Source: Ardenticatenaceae bacterium
GTDB taxonomy: Bacteria > Chloroflexota > Anaerolineae > Promineifilales > Promineifilaceae
Assembly (NCBI GenBank): GCA_020634565.1
Contig: JACKBN010000004.1
Location: 186,001-250,000 of the forward strand
Direction of reading: 5' to 3'
Length of the DNA: 64,000 bases
A program made the translations under genes and the position numbers. The number at the start of each line of letters is the position of its first letter. Positions within the stretch are counted from its first letter, which is position 1. Below are positions 61,010 through 64,000 of the stretch, piece after piece. The notes beneath the pieces were generated by a model. It had not been told where the DNA came from and did no database searches. It saw only the letters and a program-made list of their open reading frames with translations.

Positions 61010-61932
61010 TGAAACTTATTGAGCGTCAATAAGATGACGCAAGTTAATCATTGCAAAGGCAATGTGATGCCCACCCAAAAAGTAAGCATCACGTCGCTCG
61101 AACCTTAACAACAAAGCGCGAAACTTATCCACCCAGGCAAAGGTGCGCTCACTCGTAAAACGCCGCTTGTACACTTCCGCATCGAACAGACGCTTGCGGC
61201 CGCGTTTCTTGCTTTTCCGATTCCGCTTGTTCTCAGCCATATTGGGAATCAAGCCATGATTAAAGCAGGTTTTTCGAGCAGCTTTCGTGTCAAACGCTTT
61301 GTCTGCATTGAAAAAAGCACCCTCAATGTCCAAGCCTAGCCTTTTCATCGACTTGAAAGCTGTCTGCAAATGTTCCTTTAGGTTCAAAGCATCGTGGCGA
61401 TTACCAGCAATCAAGCCAGTGGAGGCGATGATAAAACCAGAGCCATCTGTCATAGGCAAGATGTTGGTCGTCTTTGCCTTTTTACGCCCTTGATAGGCAA
61501 CTGATTCACCACCTTTTTTGGCAATGGCGTGTGACCCATCCAGATTGATTTCAGATAAATTCAATTGCTCAGCAATGGTCACAATGCTCCCTTGCCACAC
61601 CCTTTCCAGGCTGCCATCCCGGCTCCACTTGCGAAAATGATAGTAAACAGCATCATGACTGATTTCTTTTTTTCTGGGTCGTCACTATCCGGGGCGATTG
61701 GGAGTTGACCCCATTGGCAACCGGTGTGCAGACGGTACAGGATGTAGTTAAAGAGCTTATGCAACGGGATTTTGCATACAAAACCGCGCTTTGCTGTTGC
61801 AATGTAGGGTAGAACATGTTGATTGAACTGTTTTTCAGTTAAACTTTTTGGTATCGTGCTCATGGTTGAACTCCTTTTCGAGTTGGTATCAACAACCATG
61901 ATGCACGATTTTTTACCTTTTAGAAAGTTTCA
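61010..61932 (-). mobile_element. Insertion sequence (IS5-like) with programmed frameshift
   Basis: Short imperfect terminal inverted repeats begin TGAAACTT (61010-61017) and end AAGTTTCA (61925-61932), 923 bp apart. They enclose one transposase in two frames. No target duplication is obvious. It sits between the GyrI-like gene and the WYL regulator, and neither is broken. It contains no ACGGCCGT. Confidence 0.75.
61016..61863 (-). CDS. IS5-like DDE transposase, two frames joined by -1 shift
   Basis: The first frame runs from the ATG at 61863 (AAGGAG upstream) to 61579; the second continues to 61016. Just before the break the minus strand reads A AAA AAG (T run at 61667-61673), a standard -1 slippery heptamer; shifting there gives PEKKEISHDAVYYHFRKWSRDGSLERVWQ, the continuous IS5 pattern. 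The catalytic domain has NLDGSHA (Asp), IEGAFFNADKAFDT (Asp) and the YKRRFTSERTFAWVDKF Y(2)R(3)E box. A simple frameshift mutation is the alternative. Confidence 0.8.
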
Positions 61933-61957
61933 GTTACTTCATAATCAAAACGTACAT

Positions 61958-62017
61958 AGCTTGGACCAATTTCGGTTGCGAGCAGTTTGCCGCTCTATGA
62001 TTAAATTGGTCCAAGCT
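61958..62017. repeat. 15-bp perfect inverted repeat upstream of the WYL regulator
   Basis: AGCTTGGACCAATTT (61958-61972) and AAATTGGTCCAAGCT (62003-62017), 30-nt loop. It lies 56 bp before the regulator start. It may be a pair of operator half sites, an RNA hairpin or a relic of an element end beside the IS. Confidence 0.55.
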
Positions 62018-62072
62018 TTCGGATAATTGCGTAAGCTCTAACGCTGTTAAAAACCGCAATTTCAGGAGTGTT

Positions 62073-63041
62073 GTGATGCGCGCTGACCGTTTATTGTCGT
62101 TGCTGATGCTCTTGCAGAGCCGGGGCCAGATGACGGCCCAAGAGCTGGCAAACGAACTGGAAGTTTCTGAGCGAACCATTTACCGGGACATTGATGCGTT
62201 GAGTGCGGCTGGCATTCCCGTTTACGGAGAGGCTGGTCCTGAAGGCGGCTATGCTTTGCTCAACAGCTACCGTACCAACCTTACCGGCTTAACCGAGGGG
62301 GAGGTACGCGCCTTGTTTATGCTGAGCATTCCTGCGCCTCTGGTTGAATTGGGCGTAAGTCAGGAGCTTCGTGCCGCCTTGCTCAAATTGTCTGCCGCCT
62401 TGCCCGACAGTCAGCGGCAGGATGAGGCAAAGGTGCGGCAGCGTTTCCATCTCGATTCTATGTGGTGGCACCAGGGTGAAGCGCATTTGCCTCATTTGGC
62501 TACGATTCAGCAAGCGTTGTGGCAGGATCGTCAGCTACATATTGTGTACCGTACGGCCGTTTCCATTCAGCTAGAGCGGTTGGTTGCGCCTTACGGTCTG
62601 GTAGCGAAGGCTGGCGTCTGGTATCTGGTGTGTGCGCGGGGTGAGCGCATCCACGTGCATCGCGTGGCGCATTTGCTGGATGTGCAGGTGGCTGAGGACG
62701 CATTTACGTATCCGGCTGAGTTTGATCTGGCCCGCTATTGGCAAAGCTGGTGCGCGGAATACGAATCTTTGCAAGCCCACTTTAGAGCGACGGTGCGCGT
62801 CGCTCCCGGCTTTGTGCCTGAACTCGCCCGCCGTTTTGGTAAACAGGTGCACGAAAAAATAGCCCGGGCCGGGCCAGACGGTGACGGCTGGGTCAAATTG
62901 GAACTCGCCTTTGCCTCATTTGAAGATGCCAGAGATCGCATCCTGAGTTTTGGGCGGGGCGTGGAAGTGTTGGCACCGCAGGCGCTGCACCGAAGTGTGC
63001 TCGACTATGCTGAGCAAATTGTTGATCTTTACACACATTGA
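62073..63041 (+). CDS. WYL-domain transcriptional regulator (YafY-like)
   Basis: 322 aa. An N-terminal winged HTH (RLLSLLMLLQSRGQMTAQELANELEVSERTIYRDIDALSAAGIPVYGE) is followed by a WYL domain (~130-230; the core motif appears as VWYLVC) and a C-terminal extension (~240-320). WYL regulators bind small ligands or nucleic acids and often control neighbouring genes; GyrI-like genes are common neighbours. CAGGAG lies 8 nt before the ATG. Confidence 0.9.
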   Translation: MMRADRLLSLLMLLQSRGQMTAQELANELEVSERTIYRDIDALSAAGIPVYGEAGPEGGYALLNSYRTNLTGLTEGEVRALFMLSIPAPLVELGVSQELRAALLKLSAALPDSQRQDEAKVRQRFHLDSMWWHQGEAHLPHLATIQQALWQDRQLHIVYRTAVSIQLERLVAPYGLVAKAGVWYLVCARGERIHVHRVAHLLDVQVAEDAFTYPAEFDLARYWQSWCAEYESLQAHFRATVRVAPGFVPELARRFGKQVHEKIARAGPDGDGWVKLELAFASFEDARDRILSFGRGVEVLAPQALHRSVLDYAEQIVDLYTH

Positions 63042-63103
63042 CGTTTAATGAATTTACTCATTTATCATGGCCGAAACGGCCGTCCTTGCCTATCATCTAG
63101 CCT

Positions 63104-64000
63104 ATGATGGAACTAAAATCGCATAGCTATTCCCGTAGACAGGGCAAATTGTGGATTGGATTGGCTCTGTCTTTTATTTTGTCCGTGCTGCTGCTGGTTG
63201 GTTTGCGGCAGGCGCAGGCGGCCGTTTCTGCACCCAGTACGGCCGTTTACCCGTTTGCCTATGGTGCCAATGTGGCCGAATGGGATATCACCAGGTTGAA
63301 TGACATGGGCTTCAACTGGATTAAGGTGTTTAGCGGCCCTGGCAGCCGTCTGCCGCTGAAAGTGCTGCTGCGCGTGGATGCCAATGCCAGCAATCTGAGT
63401 AACGTCAGTGGCTTTGGCAGCAGCGTGCAGAGCCTGGCCCAGGCGCAAAAAGGATACGTGGATGCGTACGAAATCGGTAACGAGCCGAACCTGGATGCCG
63501 CCTATGGTTGGGGCTACGGCAGCACCAATGTGCCACCCAATGCTGCTGATTACGCTACGCTGTTGTGTGAGGCATACGGCCGTATCAAAGCCGTCGATCC
63601 TGAGGCGGTGGTGGTTTCGGCTGGGCTGGCGCCCACGGGACGCGTGGCTGGCACCTGGAACGGCCACGCCGGGCACAATGGCCTGTTTCAGGACGAACGC
63701 ATCTTTATGCAAGAGATGCTAGACGCCATGCAAACGCTCAATGGCGCCCCTTGCTTCGACGTCTTTGGCTACCATCCCTACGGTTACAGCGCTGATTTTG
63801 ATGCCGTGCCGGACGTCGCCTCAGCTGATCCCACGCAGAACTGTGTTAACGGCTTCTGCTTCCGCGGTGTGGAGAAGATTTACGACATTTTGCAGGCCAA
63901 CGGGTTGGGAGATAAACAAATCTTTGCCACCGAATTTGGCTGGATTACCGAACCCTCTGCGGCATGTTTGAGCAGTCCCAGTTGGTCGGGGCGCGCCTGG
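63104..64000 (+). CDS. Secreted glycoside hydrolase-like protein (3' truncated by window)
   Basis: The frame is open from 63104 to the window end (299 codons). A signal peptide (KLWIGLALSFILSVLLLVGLRQAQA) precedes the mature start. The TIM-barrel pattern of clan A hydrolases is visible: the acid/base in EIGNEPNLDAA (NEP motif), VDPEAVVVSAGLAP, CFDVFGYHPYG and the nucleophile region IFATEFGW. Family number (GH39/GH5-like) cannot be fixed without the rest. Octamers encode TAVYP and YGRIK. Confidence 0.8.
   Translation, partial: MMELKSHSYSRRQGKLWIGLALSFILSVLLLVGLRQAQAAVSAPSTAVYPFAYGANVAEWDITRLNDMGFNWIKVFSGPGSRLPLKVLLRVDANASNLSNVSGFGSSVQSLAQAQKGYVDAYEIGNEPNLDAAYGWGYGSTNVPPNAADYATLLCEAYGRIKAVDPEAVVVSAGLAPTGRVAGTWNGHAGHNGLFQDERIFMQEMLDAMQTLNGAPCFDVFGYHPYGYSADFDAVPDVASADPTQNCVNGFCFRGVEKIYDILQANGLGDKQIFATEFGWITEPSAACLSSPSWSGRAW

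Noticed and set aside
61579..61863. IS transposase first frame as a separate pseudogene
   Set aside because: A slippery heptamer at the frame junction explains the split as programmed.

Overview
The window reads as a chromosomal segment of a Chloroflexota bacterium, most likely from the Anaerolineae side of the phylum. This is inference from gene content and style: long Thr/Pro-rich linkers on exported proteins, an isopentenyl phosphate kinase, a group 4 [NiFe] hydrogenase locus, an effector-associated-domain/NACHT protein and a CstR/OsmC cassette. No rRNA or taxonomic marker is present. The most striking global property is a highly iterated palindrome, ACGGCCGT (often extended to AAACGGCCGTTT). 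I count about 125 exact copies by hand, roughly one per 500 bp, in coding and intergenic DNA alike, where about one or two would be expected by chance. A second global property is a set of unrelated intergenic hairpin families, each built from a 7-9 nt unit repeated in tandem and then inverted.

Layout. 1-9.4 kb: exported hydrolase and C39-like protein, J-domain and zinc-ribbon proteins, VanZ, an isolated scpA, a GT-C membrane transferase and an M23 lipoprotein. 9.75-12 kb: a small peptide gene with a strong Shine-Dalgarno, an alpha/beta hydrolase, and a peptidase S51-like protein with a CysRS-like tail. 12.1-18.4 kb (minus): a three-gene operon of membrane histidine-kinase-like protein without phosphoacceptor His, LysM protein, and EAD-NACHT-FGE-fold protein; this is the best candidate for an undescribed signalling or defence system. 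18.5-20 kb: GNAT and YheT-like hydrolase. 20.2-28.8 kb (minus): a ten-gene group 4 [NiFe] hydrogenase operon with its own HycI-type protease, a Rex-like site upstream and an intrinsic terminator at its end.

29-40.4 kb: hydrolase, LOG protein, isopentenyl phosphate kinase, a compositionally foreign gene, a PDZ/radical-SAM protein, cmk-rluB-scpB, an M20 peptidase and a beta-helical lipoprotein. 40.5-46.6 kb: tRNA-Asn with a textbook promoter and terminator, gpmI, panB-panE-panC and a TlpA-like protein. 46.7-56.1 kb: TPR and DoxX proteins, a receiver-kinase, glpABC, an ATPase and a GT2 transferase.

56.2-57.3 kb: FmdB, CstR-like repressor and OsmC behind a promoter overlapped by a C-rich inverted repeat. 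57.35-64 kb: a mobile-element zone. A group II intron sits antisense inside a DUF1349 gene, and an IS with a programmed -1 frameshift separates a GyrI-like gene from a WYL regulator. A truncated glycoside hydrolase closes the window.
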